A stretch of 9,560 nt of DNA, from the NCBI GenBank assembly GCA_947462515.1, contig CANHPJ010000039.1, positions 1 to 9,560 of the forward strand. Reading direction: 5' to 3'. This document shows positions 1 to 6,213 of the stretch, in pieces; the stretch's first letter is position 1; each line of letters opens with the position of its first letter. The stretch comes from Bacteroidota bacterium (GTDB lineage Bacteria > Bacteroidota > Bacteroidia > JACCXN01). The notes beneath the pieces were generated by a model. It was not told the origin of the DNA, did not search any database, and saw nothing but the letters and a program-made list of their open reading frames with translations. Both the position numbers and the translations under genes were made by a program.

Positions 1-119
1 AGATTATTTATATAGAGAATATTCAAAAAAGTAAGAGACAGCTTTTATATGCACAACCTTTAAATCGACGAAACACAATACAACAAAAGTTTTAGAGGAT
101 TTCAGAAATTATTTATTCA

Positions 120-965
120 TTAAACCAATACATTCCTTTCTTTTAGTTTATCAATGATTTGCTTGTGACTTAATAATGATTTCATTTGGGTTATGGCCAT
201 TTTATTAAGCTGCAATAATCTTTCAGCTTGATTCATTCCCTGATGTATGAGCAAAGCATTGGTACTTTCCATATTTGACAAAACTACCAATTGCTCAATT
301 GTGGCTGAATCGCGAATGTTTCCTTTTTTACCCTGATTTTCATCTCTCCAGTGCTTTGCAGTTTTAGCAAAAAGCGCCATATTAAGCACATCAGCTTCAT
401 TGGCATATATTAATGAAACCTGACTTCTATTTAAAGTTCTGGGAATAAGATTTTCTTTTATTGCATCTGTATATATATGATGGTTGACTTTAGAAAGCGT
501 TCTCTGAAAATTCCACTCAAGCTTAGTCCTTCCGCTCTCCTCCTCTTTAAGACGCTGGAATTCCTTTATTAAATATAGTTTAAATGTAGCGCTAACCCAT
601 GAGGCAAATTCAAAAGCTATATCCTGATGAGCAAAAGTTCCTCCATTATTGCCTTGCCTGGAGATTATTCCTTTTGCATTAGTGACCTCAATCCATTTAG
701 AAGGAGAAAGAGTAAAGGAATTGCTTCCGGCTTCAAATAGAAAGGGGTCGATTTCGACCCCTTTGAAATCTGGGTTATTAAGTTGCTCCCAAAGTCCAAT
801 AAACTCTATTGTGCTTCTAGAACGCATCCAGTTTTTAACAACATCTTTAGGTTCATTTGCATTTTTATTTCTTGCTATATCAGTCAAAGAAATGTAATTC
901 ACATTTTCAAACTTAAGAATATTGATAGAAAATCCTTTTACTGATAATACTTGCTTCTTTACCAT
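120..965 (-). CDS. KilA-N domain-containing protein, phage-antirepressor type
   Basis: The 281-residue product carries an N-terminal KilA-N domain. Seen directly: an 'ISLTDIAR' segment at about 25-32, 'VVKNWMRSRSTIEFIGLWE' at 42-60, 'EAGSNSFTLSPSKWIE' at 78-93, and 'GGTFAHQDIAFEFASWVS' plus 'FKLYLIKEFQRLK' at 108-140. Family knowledge: KilA-N is a DNA-binding module of phage and large DNA-virus proteins, and chromosomal copies of about 270-290 residues are common in Bacteroidota. The rest (about 145-281) is helical and ends in a Leu/Lys-rich stretch with no known catalytic motif. The gene lies beyond the rny terminator, so it is probably transcribed alone. A 17-bp dyad lies 36-52 bp upstream of the start. 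No integrase, capsid or other phage gene is visible. Its DNA target and role (antirepressor, orphan phage regulator or defence-related) cannot be told from sequence. Confidence 0.88.
   Translation of the reverse strand: MVKKQVLSVKGFSINILKFENVNYISLTDIARNKNANEPKDVVKNWMRSRSTIEFIGLWEQLNNPDFKGVEIDPFLFEAGSNSFTLSPSKWIEVTNAKGIISRQGNNGGTFAHQDIAFEFASWVSATFKLYLIKEFQRLKEEESGRTKLEWNFQRTLSKVNHHIYTDAIKENLIPRTLNRSQVSLIYANEADVLNMALFAKTAKHWRDENQGKKGNIRDSATIEQLVVLSNMESTNALLIHQGMNQAERLLQLNKMAITQMKSLLSHKQIIDKLKERNVLV
741..764. repeat. GC-rich perfect palindrome inside the KilA-N gene
   Basis: Left arm AAAGGGGTCGA (741-751) and right arm TCGACCCCTTT (754-764) are exact reverse complements around a 2-nt TT spacer. 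It lies in codons for about residues 68-75 of the KilA-N protein, where the protein still looks family-like in length, so it does not look like an insertion. The G4/C4 tracts stand out in AT-rich DNA. The transcript would fold into a strong hairpin here. No function is assigned. Confidence 0.85.
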
Positions 966-1000
966 ACATGAATCATTTAATTATTTTTTAGAGAATTTGT

Positions 1001-1017
1001 TATGATTAAAAATCATA
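1001..1017. promoter_or_regulatory. Inverted repeat upstream of the KilA-N gene, candidate operator
   Basis: TATGATT (1001-1007) and AATCATA (1011-1017) form a 7-bp-arm dyad around AAA. Another half-site, AATCAT, occurs at 971-976, just before the start codon. Its position 36-52 bp upstream of the KilA-N start fits an operator, possibly autoregulatory. That role is inference, and AT-rich dyads of this size do arise by chance. Confidence 0.35.
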
Positions 1018-1151
1018 TTCCCAACCATTTAATCACCAACAATTAGATATTTAAAATTATTTTCAAAAAGTCTCCAAAAATGGAACCATTAATTAAGATT
1101 GATTGAGAACGAAAGCTGGACGTCGAATTAAAAAACATTAATAAAAAGCAT

Positions 1152-1186
1152 AAAAAAAAGGCCATCCTTTTGGGACAGCCTTTTTT
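1152..1186 (-). terminator. Intrinsic terminator of the zapA-rny transcript
   Basis: Read on the minus strand, an A-tract leads into an 8-bp stem (GGCTGTCC paired with GGATGGCC, including two G-U wobbles), a 5-nt loop and a run of eight T. The hairpin starts 18 bp beyond the rny stop codon. The A6/T6 flank on the other side means it could also stop plus-strand transcripts. It separates rny from the KilA-N gene. Confidence 0.85.
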
Positions 1187-1203
1187 ATACTTTAAGGAAG
1201 TGC

Positions 1204-2772
1204 TTATTTAGCGAAGCTTACTGCTCTTGTTTCTCTGATTACGGTAACCTTTACCTGACCCGGATAGGTCATTTCGGTTTGTATTTTTTGTGAAATATCA
1301 AAAGCCAATTTTCCAGATTCCTCATCATTAACTTTTTCGCTTTCCACAATAACCCTCAACTCTCTTCCAGCTTGAATTGCATATGTCTTTAAAACTCCAG
1401 GGTAAGATAAAGCCAAACTCTCTAAATCTTTTAATCGTTTTATGTAGGATTCAACAATCTCTCTTCTTGCCCCTGGTCTTGCTCCAGAAATAGCATCACA
1501 AACCTGAATTATAGGAGAAATCAAACTGGTCATCTCCACCTCATCGTGATGAGCTCCTATAGCATTGCAAACCTCCGGCTTTTCTTTGAACTTCTCAGCT
1601 AATTTCATTCCAAGAATAGCATGTGGCAATTCCGGCTCATCATCAGGCACTTTACCAATATCGTGAAGCAAACCTGCTCTTTTAGCTAATTTAACATTTA
1701 AGCCTAATTCAGCCGCCATAATAGCACATAAGTTAGCTACCTCTCTTGAATGTTGTAATAAATTCTGACCGTAAGAAGATCTGTATTTCATCCTTCCTAC
1801 CATCCTGATTAACTCAGGATGCAATCCATGAATACCTAAATCAATTGTGGTTCTTTTCCCGGTTTCAATAATCTCGTCCTCAACCTGTTTCTGAACCTTG
1901 GCAACAACCTCTTCAATTCTTGCAGGATGAATCCTACCATCAGTAACAAGCTGATGAAGCGCCAATCGGGTAATTTCTCTTCTCACGGGGTCAAAACAGG
2001 AAAGAATGATAGCCTCAGGAGTGTCATCAACAATAATTTCAACACCGGTAGCTGCCTCCAAAGCGCGTATATTTCTTCCCTCACGACCAATAATTCTACC
2101 TTTAATTTCATCACTTTCAATATTAAAAACAGAAACTGAGTTTTCTATTGCTTGTTCTGTAGCAACGCGCTGTATAGTTTGAAGAACAATCTTTTTAGCC
2201 TCTTTGTTGGCAGTTAATTTGGCTTCTTCAACAATATCTCTTACGTAAGACATGGCTTCTGTTTTAGCTTCAGATTTCAAAGCTTCAACTAACTGGCTTT
2301 TGGCTTCTTCGGAAGATAAGCCTGAGATCACTTCCAGTTGCTGCACCTGTTTTCTATGGCTTTTTTCGATGTCTTCTTTCTTTTTATTAAGGACTTCAAG
2401 TTGCGCATTCAAAGTTTCCTTTACAGTTATAACTTCATTTTCTTTTCTTTTTAACTCCTCCTGTTTTTGAGCGATTGCAGTTTCCTTTTGCTTGATTTTA
2501 TTCTCATTGGTAGCAATGATGTTATTTTTTTCTGCAATATGTTTCTCGTGCTCTGTTTTTAGCTGCAAAAATTTCTCTTTGGCCTGAAGTATTTTGTCTT
2601 TTTTTATTACTTCTGCTTCTGCCTCAGCCTCTTTAATAAGCTGTTCTGCCTTTTTTTCGGTGAGCTTTTTAATAACTAAAAATCCAACAAGCAATCCGAT
2701 TACAAGCGCAACTAATGCTGTGATTAATATCTGTATATATTCCATAATTTTTTTGAGCCTTTCCAGGGCCAT
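1204..2772 (-). CDS. rny: Ribonuclease Y
   Basis: RNase Y is a membrane-anchored endoribonuclease that starts mRNA decay. All family parts are present in order in 522 residues, a normal length. There is one N-terminal transmembrane helix (about 12-35), a long Lys/Glu-rich coiled coil (about 38-160), a KH RNA-binding domain (about 215-280, GxxG loop 'GREG' at 229-232) and an HD phosphohydrolase domain (about 335-430). The HD domain shows H341, the H370-D371 pair in 'LLHDIGK', 'AHHDE' at 407-411 and D426; these are the expected metal ligands. A second in-frame ATG at 2745 (residue 10, 'MEYIQILI') sits directly before the membrane helix. It is A-rich upstream, with a GGAAAGG 12 nt away, and could be the true start, giving 513 residues. 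The gene follows zapA after 180 bp and ends at a strong hairpin. Confidence 0.97.
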   Translation of the reverse strand: MALERLKKIMEYIQILITALVALVIGLLVGFLVIKKLTEKKAEQLIKEAEAEAEVIKKDKILQAKEKFLQLKTEHEKHIAEKNNIIATNENKIKQKETAIAQKQEELKRKENEVITVKETLNAQLEVLNKKKEDIEKSHRKQVQQLEVISGLSSEEAKSQLVEALKSEAKTEAMSYVRDIVEEAKLTANKEAKKIVLQTIQRVATEQAIENSVSVFNIESDEIKGRIIGREGRNIRALEAATGVEIIVDDTPEAIILSCFDPVRREITRLALHQLVTDGRIHPARIEEVVAKVQKQVEDEIIETGKRTTIDLGIHGLHPELIRMVGRMKYRSSYGQNLLQHSREVANLCAIMAAELGLNVKLAKRAGLLHDIGKVPDDEPELPHAILGMKLAEKFKEKPEVCNAIGAHHDEVEMTSLISPIIQVCDAISGARPGARREIVESYIKRLKDLESLALSYPGVLKTYAIQAGRELRVIVESEKVNDEESGKLAFDISQKIQTEMTYPGQVKVTVIRETRAVSFAK

Positions 2773-2789
2773 GTTAAAATGTTATTCAA

Positions 2790-2808
2790 TCAACAAAATA
2801 TTTGTTGA
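2790..2808. promoter_or_regulatory. Inverted repeat in the rny leader
   Basis: TCAACAAA (2790-2797) and TTTGTTGA (2801-2808) are exact reverse complements around ATA. They lie 18-36 bp upstream of the annotated rny start, inside the 180-bp zapA-rny gap. It could be an operator or an RNA hairpin near the ribosome-binding region. No T-tract follows on the minus strand to make it a terminator. The function is not known. Confidence 0.4.
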
Positions 2809-2952
2809 AGGTTTTGATTAATTGAACACTCAAGCTGGTTAAATGTTAAAAAATCAGTTAACAAAAACAATGAGGTAGTAAAGAAGATGCATTATAAAAT
2901 ACCCAGTGAATAGGGTTATAATAATACACCAATTTGTTTTAGGAGTAGGCTA

Positions 2953-3240
2953 CTATTTTAAACAGTTGTCAAGTAAATCATTCATTCGATTTAAATTGCT
3001 CAATGTTTCAGAATCCAGATTCGTTTTTTTTCCATCTAACTCTAAAAATTGATTTACAAAATGCAAGGTGCACATGGCTAAAAGATCCTGTTTATCTCTT
3101 ACGGAATAATTATCTCCATAATCTTTGATCTTATCTTCTATCAACTTCACTGCTTTTCTAACAAGTTCCTCATTATCCCGCTTAATAGTAAGGGGATAGG
3201 TTCTACCGGCAATAGCAATTTTTATTGAAAGTTCCTGCAT
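2953..3240 (-). CDS. zapA: Cell division protein ZapA
   Basis: ZapA binds FtsZ in the cytoplasm and bundles its filaments in the Z-ring. The 95-residue product matches the family's length and layout. The N-terminal strand pair 'IKIAIAGRTYPLTI' (about 6-19) is followed by 'EELVRKAVKLIEDKIKDY' (25-41), then a helix with 'DLLAMCTLHFVNQFLEL' (52-68) and a C-terminal helical tail. Family knowledge: the long helix forms the antiparallel coiled-coil tetramer. The gene lies 44 nt downstream of a small coiled-coil gene and upstream of rny on the same strand, an arrangement familiar in Bacteroidota. It is probably co-transcribed from the promoter near 3600. The start has an A/T-rich leader without a Shine-Dalgarno sequence, as is usual in this phylum. 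Confidence 0.93.
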   Translation of the reverse strand: MQELSIKIAIAGRTYPLTIKRDNEELVRKAVKLIEDKIKDYGDNYSVRDKQDLLAMCTLHFVNQFLELDGKKTNLDSETLSNLNRMNDLLDNCLK

Positions 3241-3252
3241 TATGTTAATTAT

Positions 3253-3287
3253 AAAAGCTTATTAATCATAAAATCAAAAGCTTATTA
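3253..3287. repeat. 12-bp direct repeat between the coiled-coil gene and zapA
   Basis: AAAAGCTTATTA occurs at 3253-3264 and again at 3276-3287, 23 bp apart. The second copy includes the stop codon of the coiled-coil gene. It looks like a small local duplication in the intergenic spacer. No function is inferred. Confidence 0.6.
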
Positions 3288-3575
3288 TCTGTTTAAAAGC
3301 GCTATACTCTTATCAATCTCTCTAACCAACTCGTTAATTTTTGTCTTAATGTTCGAAGACTTTTCATTCGTCTGCGACAAAGATTTTACAAGTTTAAGTA
3401 AATTATTTCTTTCTACTAAATCTTGTTTTTCTTTATTTAAAATTTCAATCCTTGATAGTAAATTTTCTTTTTCTTGTTTTAGATTGCTATTCTCCTGTTT
3501 TACAAGTTTATGCAAATCCATCATTTTTCCCAACTTGACAGACAACTTCTTTACTATTTCAGATAAATCACTCAT
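3285..3575 (-). CDS. Small coiled-coil protein upstream of zapA (ZapB-like by context)
   Basis: The 96-residue product is almost wholly a predicted coiled coil. A hydrophobic heptad pattern runs from about residue 4 to 66 ('LHKLVKQENSNLKQEKENL' at 21-39, 'LNKEKQDLVERNNLL' at 46-60), followed by a short helical tail 'NELVREIDKSIALL'. It has no membrane segment and no catalytic motif. I start it at 3575 ('MSDLSEIV'). The reading frame opens at 3638, but that longer version would add a Cys/aromatic-rich tail and would begin upstream of the likely promoter (-7 box 3595-3602). Because it directly precedes zapA, a role with ZapA at the Z-ring similar to ZapB is a fair inference, but coiled-coil similarity alone cannot prove homology. 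Confidence 0.78.
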   Translation of the reverse strand: MSDLSEIVKKLSVKLGKMMDLHKLVKQENSNLKQEKENLLSRIEILNKEKQDLVERNNLLKLVKSLSQTNEKSSNIKTKINELVREIDKSIALLNR

Positions 3576-3594
3576 TAACAGTATTTTATATTTA

Positions 3595-3602
3595 CAAATA
3601 TA
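3595..3602 (-). promoter_or_regulatory. -7 box for the coiled-coil gene, zapA and rny
   Basis: The minus strand reads TATATTTG, an exact match to the Bacteroidota -7 element TAnnTTTG. It sits 20 bp upstream of the 3575 start codon, which implies a very short leader. No TTTG element is found at the usual 19-21 bp spacing upstream, so only half of the promoter is supported. Confidence 0.45.
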
Positions 3603-3702
3603 AACAACAAATTTAATTGAAAATAAAACACAACACAAATTTTTTCACGTTATATTGTTAATATCCCATTTGAGAACAATTAATTTCAAATCATAATAAA
3701 TT

Positions 3703-3710
3703 TAATTTTG
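3703..3710 (+). promoter_or_regulatory. -7 box for the M23 peptidase gene
   Basis: TAATTTTG is an exact match to TAnnTTTG and ends 19 bp before the ATG at 3730, which supports that start. The nearest upstream TTTG (3669-3672) is 30 bp away, too far for a normal -33 element. The promoter is therefore only half supported. Confidence 0.42.
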
Positions 3711-3729
3711 TTGATATTTAAATTAACGT

Positions 3730-5544
3730 ATGCTTAATAATCATCTTCCTAATATTAAAGACTTATTGTTTTTATCATTCACCAACGCTCTTAGATCCTT
3801 AAATCTTTTAGAAAACAAACTGAAGTTTATGCTGGGGATTTCATTTTTTATACAAATTACCTCTTATGCTCCAGCTCAGGAGAAAAACAAATTTCAGACT
3901 GATTACTTTCGTTCGCCAGTGGATTTTCCACTCTCCTTCGCAGGAAATTTTGGAGAATTAAGAAATAATCATTTTCATGGAGGACTGGATGTTCGGACGC
4001 AAAGTCAGGAAGGAAAAAAAATATATTCCGTGGCTGATGGATATGTTTCAAGAATAAAAGTTTCACCAAACGGATATGGCAATGCCTTATACATAACTCA
4101 CCCAAATGGCTACGTTAGTGTTTATGCTCATTTAAAAAATTATTATGATACAATTGGAAGGTATGTTAAAAAGGCTCAATACGACACTGAAAATTTCGAG
4201 ATAGAACTTTTTCCTAAAGCCGATGAGTTAAAAGTTAAAAAAGGCGATATTGTCGCATTGTCGGGCAATACGGGAGGCTCCAGGGGGCCTCACTTGCATT
4301 TCGAAATAAGAGAAGAGAAAACAGAAAAAGTAGTCAATCCGCTCCTATTCGGTTTCGGTATTCAGGATAATATACCTCCTATTATAAAGGAAATTGCAAT
4401 TTACCCGCTTGACAATAAAAGTTTTTTAAACAGTGCAAATAATTCTAGGAAAATACAATTAAAAGGTTCAAAGGGAATTTTTCAACCAGCAAAGCCGGAA
4501 AAACTCATTGCTCATGGCAATATTGGTTTTGGAGTTGCTGCGATCGATTTAATGAATGGATCAGGCAATACATTTGGAATTTACTCAATAGAACTGAAAG
4601 TTGACGGAGAACAGATTTTCTATTCTGAAATGGAAAAATTTGCATTTGAGGAATCACGTTATATCAATTGCCACATCGATTATCCGGAGTATAAAAGAAA
4701 TAGAAATTATTTTGAACGATGTTTTATCCTACCCAATAACCAATTGAGCATATACAAAAAGCATAAAAACAGGGGAATTTTTGAATTTAAAGATGACCAA
4801 ATACACACCATTGAATACATTTTAAAAGATATTCATGGTAATACATCAAGATCAAACCTAAAAATACAAAGTACATCCAAACAGCCGATTAAAGAAAATG
4901 ATAATTTATCCCCAAAATTTGTTCAGCAATTTAATTTCAATACCTTGAACTCGTTCAAGAATGAGCAAATCTCTGCTGACTTTCCTTCAGGAATATTGTA
5001 TGATAATTTAAACTTCGAATATTTTAAAAGCCCGAAGCTGCCGAAAGCCTTAACTGAAACACATCACATACACCATGATCAAGTGCCGGTTCACTCCAAC
5101 TTCAATCTATCCATAAAAGTTGATAATTTGCCAGTTCAGCATAGGCGAAAAGCTCTAATAGTTTCTGTAGATGGTAAAGGAACCCCAACAGCACATGGTG
5201 GAGACCTTAGAAATGAATATTTGTATGCTACGCCAAAAGTGTTAGGAGCTTTTACAGTAATGATAGATTCTACAGCACCTGTTATAACTCCCGTAAATAT
5301 AAAAGATGGACAAGACCTTTCGAAAACAGGCGAGATTAAAATAAAGATAAGCGATTACCTCTCCGGAATAAAAACATATAGAGGCAGCATAGATGAAAAA
5401 TGGGTTTTAATGGAGTATGATGCAAAAAACCAATTGTTAACATATCATTTTGACGGAATTATTAAGGGCAGACATAATTTTAAATTGGAAGTCAAAGATG
5501 CAAGAGGAAATACCGCAAACTATTCTGCCAGGTTTACCAAATAA
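3730..5544 (+). CDS. Exported M23 family (LytM-type) peptidoglycan metalloendopeptidase
   Basis: The product has 604 residues. The zinc site of M23 peptidases is complete: H83 and D87 in 'HFHGGLDV', H134 in 'YAHL', and H188/H190 in 'GPHLHFEI'. Family knowledge: these enzymes cut peptide cross-links in peptidoglycan in the periplasm. The peptidase domain spans about 65-205. About 210-480 is a beta-rich region of a kind found in Bacteroidota M23 proteins, and about 500-604 looks like an Ig-type fold ('FTVMIDSTAPVI', then 'GNTANYSARF'). A hydrophobic segment at 34-48 ending 'SYAPA' before QEKN suggests signal-peptide cleavage near residue 49. It has an unusually long n-region of about 33 residues. 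An ATG at 3829 (residue 34) would remove all positive charge before the hydrophobic core, so 3730 is preferred. It is divergent from the zapA cluster. Confidence 0.93.
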   Translation: MLNNHLPNIKDLLFLSFTNALRSLNLLENKLKFMLGISFFIQITSYAPAQEKNKFQTDYFRSPVDFPLSFAGNFGELRNNHFHGGLDVRTQSQEGKKIYSVADGYVSRIKVSPNGYGNALYITHPNGYVSVYAHLKNYYDTIGRYVKKAQYDTENFEIELFPKADELKVKKGDIVALSGNTGGSRGPHLHFEIREEKTEKVVNPLLFGFGIQDNIPPIIKEIAIYPLDNKSFLNSANNSRKIQLKGSKGIFQPAKPEKLIAHGNIGFGVAAIDLMNGSGNTFGIYSIELKVDGEQIFYSEMEKFAFEESRYINCHIDYPEYKRNRNYFERCFILPNNQLSIYKKHKNRGIFEFKDDQIHTIEYILKDIHGNTSRSNLKIQSTSKQPIKENDNLSPKFVQQFNFNTLNSFKNEQISADFPSGILYDNLNFEYFKSPKLPKALTETHHIHHDQVPVHSNFNLSIKVDNLPVQHRRKALIVSVDGKGTPTAHGGDLRNEYLYATPKVLGAFTVMIDSTAPVITPVNIKDGQDLSKTGEIKIKISDYLSGIKTYRGSIDEKWVLMEYDAKNQLLTYHFDGIIKGRHNFKLEVKDARGNTANYSARFTK

Positions 5545-5670
5545 AAGAAGATTTTATAATAATTTTTGATTTTTCTTCATTATTTCAGTTTGCCAAGAAC
5601 ATGACTTGTAGCGAGTATCAGGAATAAAAACTTCAAAATTCCTTTTGTTAATGGGTTTTTTAGTCCCTCA

Positions 5671-5699
5671 TTATTAACATTACCCCATATTTATTAACA
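5671..5699. repeat. Pair of 9-bp direct repeats upstream of the HU promoter
   Basis: TTATTAACA occurs at 5671-5679 and 5691-5699, spaced 20 bp, close to two helical turns. The second copy ends 25 bp before the -33 element of the HU promoter. This could be an activator site or chance in AT-rich DNA. The rest of the 5545-5808 gap shows no gene or convincing terminator. Confidence 0.3.
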
Positions 5700-5724
5700 A
5701 TTAGAGCAGTTTTTAAAATAATTA

Positions 5725-5755
5725 TTTGCTTGTATTTTTCCTAATTATAATTTTG
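5725..5755 (+). promoter_or_regulatory. Consensus Bacteroidota promoter of the HU gene
   Basis: TTTG (5725-5728), a 19-bp spacer and TAATTTTG (5748-5755) match the Bacteroidota primary-sigma consensus TTTG-N19-TAnnTTTG without mismatch. Transcription should begin near 5760-5763, leaving a leader of about 47 nt. A perfect promoter fits an abundant nucleoid protein. Confidence 0.82.
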
Positions 5756-5808
5756 TCATCAGATTTATTATTAATCGAATTAATGTTTAACCATAAAACT
5801 CAATTAAA

Positions 5809-6081
5809 ATGAACAAAGCAGAATTAATCGACGCAATTTCAGGTGAATCTAAATTAACTAAAGCTGACGCAAAAAGAGCTCTTGATGCATTTGTATCAGC
5901 AACATCAAAAGCTTTGAAAAAAGGCGATAGAGTTGCTTTAGTAGGATTCGGTTCCTTCTCAGTAACTAAAAGAGCAGCCAGAAAAGGAAGAAATCCTCAA
6001 ACTGGTAAAGAAATTAAAATTGCTGCTAAAAAAGTAGTTAAATTTAAAGCTGGCGCTGAGTTATCAGGAAAAGTTAAGTAA
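5809..6081 (+). CDS. HU family DNA-binding protein
   Basis: HU is a small dimeric histone-like protein that bends and compacts DNA in the nucleoid. At 90 residues it has the classic length. It shows the N-terminal helix pair 'MNKAELIDAISGESKLTKADA', the dimer-core 'VGFGSF' (45-50) and the DNA-gripping arm 'RKGRNPQTGKEI' (58-69) with the intercalating proline P63, ending in a basic C-terminus. It is transcribed alone between a perfect promoter and an intrinsic terminator. The leader is A-rich without a Shine-Dalgarno sequence, as in other highly expressed Bacteroidota genes. Whether it is the main HU of this organism or one of several paralogs cannot be seen here. Confidence 0.97.
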   Translation: MNKAELIDAISGESKLTKADAKRALDAFVSATSKALKKGDRVALVGFGSFSVTKRAARKGRNPQTGKEIKIAAKKVVKFKAGAELSGKVK

Positions 6082-6097
6082 TTAGTTAAGCAAACGA

Positions 6098-6131
6098 GCA
6101 AAACCCCGTCAATAGCGGGGTTTTTGCTTTT
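6098..6131 (+). terminator. Intrinsic terminator of the HU gene
   Basis: AAAACCCCG (6100-6108) pairs with CGGGGTTTT (6116-6124) around a 7-nt loop, giving a 9-bp stem that can extend by GC/GC past a bulged T. It is followed by TTTT. It lies 16 bp after the HU stop codon and isolates that gene from the one downstream. Confidence 0.92.
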
Positions 6132-6213
6132 ATATGAGTTCATTATTGGTGATTACTAAAAAAATTCATTTTCAAAAACGTCTATAATTTTTAAAATTTT
6201 AACCAAAAGCAAA

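Noticed and set aside
3..95. Plus-strand frame open from the left edge, ending at TAG 93-95, with an Arg/Gln-rich 30-residue tail
   Set aside because: It could be the 3' end of a gene outside the window, but 30 codons at an edge is too short to separate from chance and no family is recognisable.
649..897. 82-codon plus-strand frame opposite the KilA-N gene
   Set aside because: It is antisense to a well-supported gene and its product matches no family. Similar antisense frames opposite rny, the coiled-coil gene, M23 and GH3 were rejected for the same reason.
2881..2940. Possible small RNA or terminator after zapA, with short ACCC/GGGT complementarity
   Set aside because: The stem is only 4 bp and no T-tract follows on the minus strand. 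No 6S-like or other known RNA fold is visible.
3576..3638. 21-residue N-terminal extension of the coiled-coil gene
   Set aside because: It is Cys/aromatic-rich and unlike the rest of the protein, and it would begin upstream of the -7 box at 3595-3602.
5545..5580. Possible terminator after the M23 gene from GAAGA/TCTTC complementarity
   Set aside because: The stem is only 5 bp with a long AT loop and no T-run placed after it.
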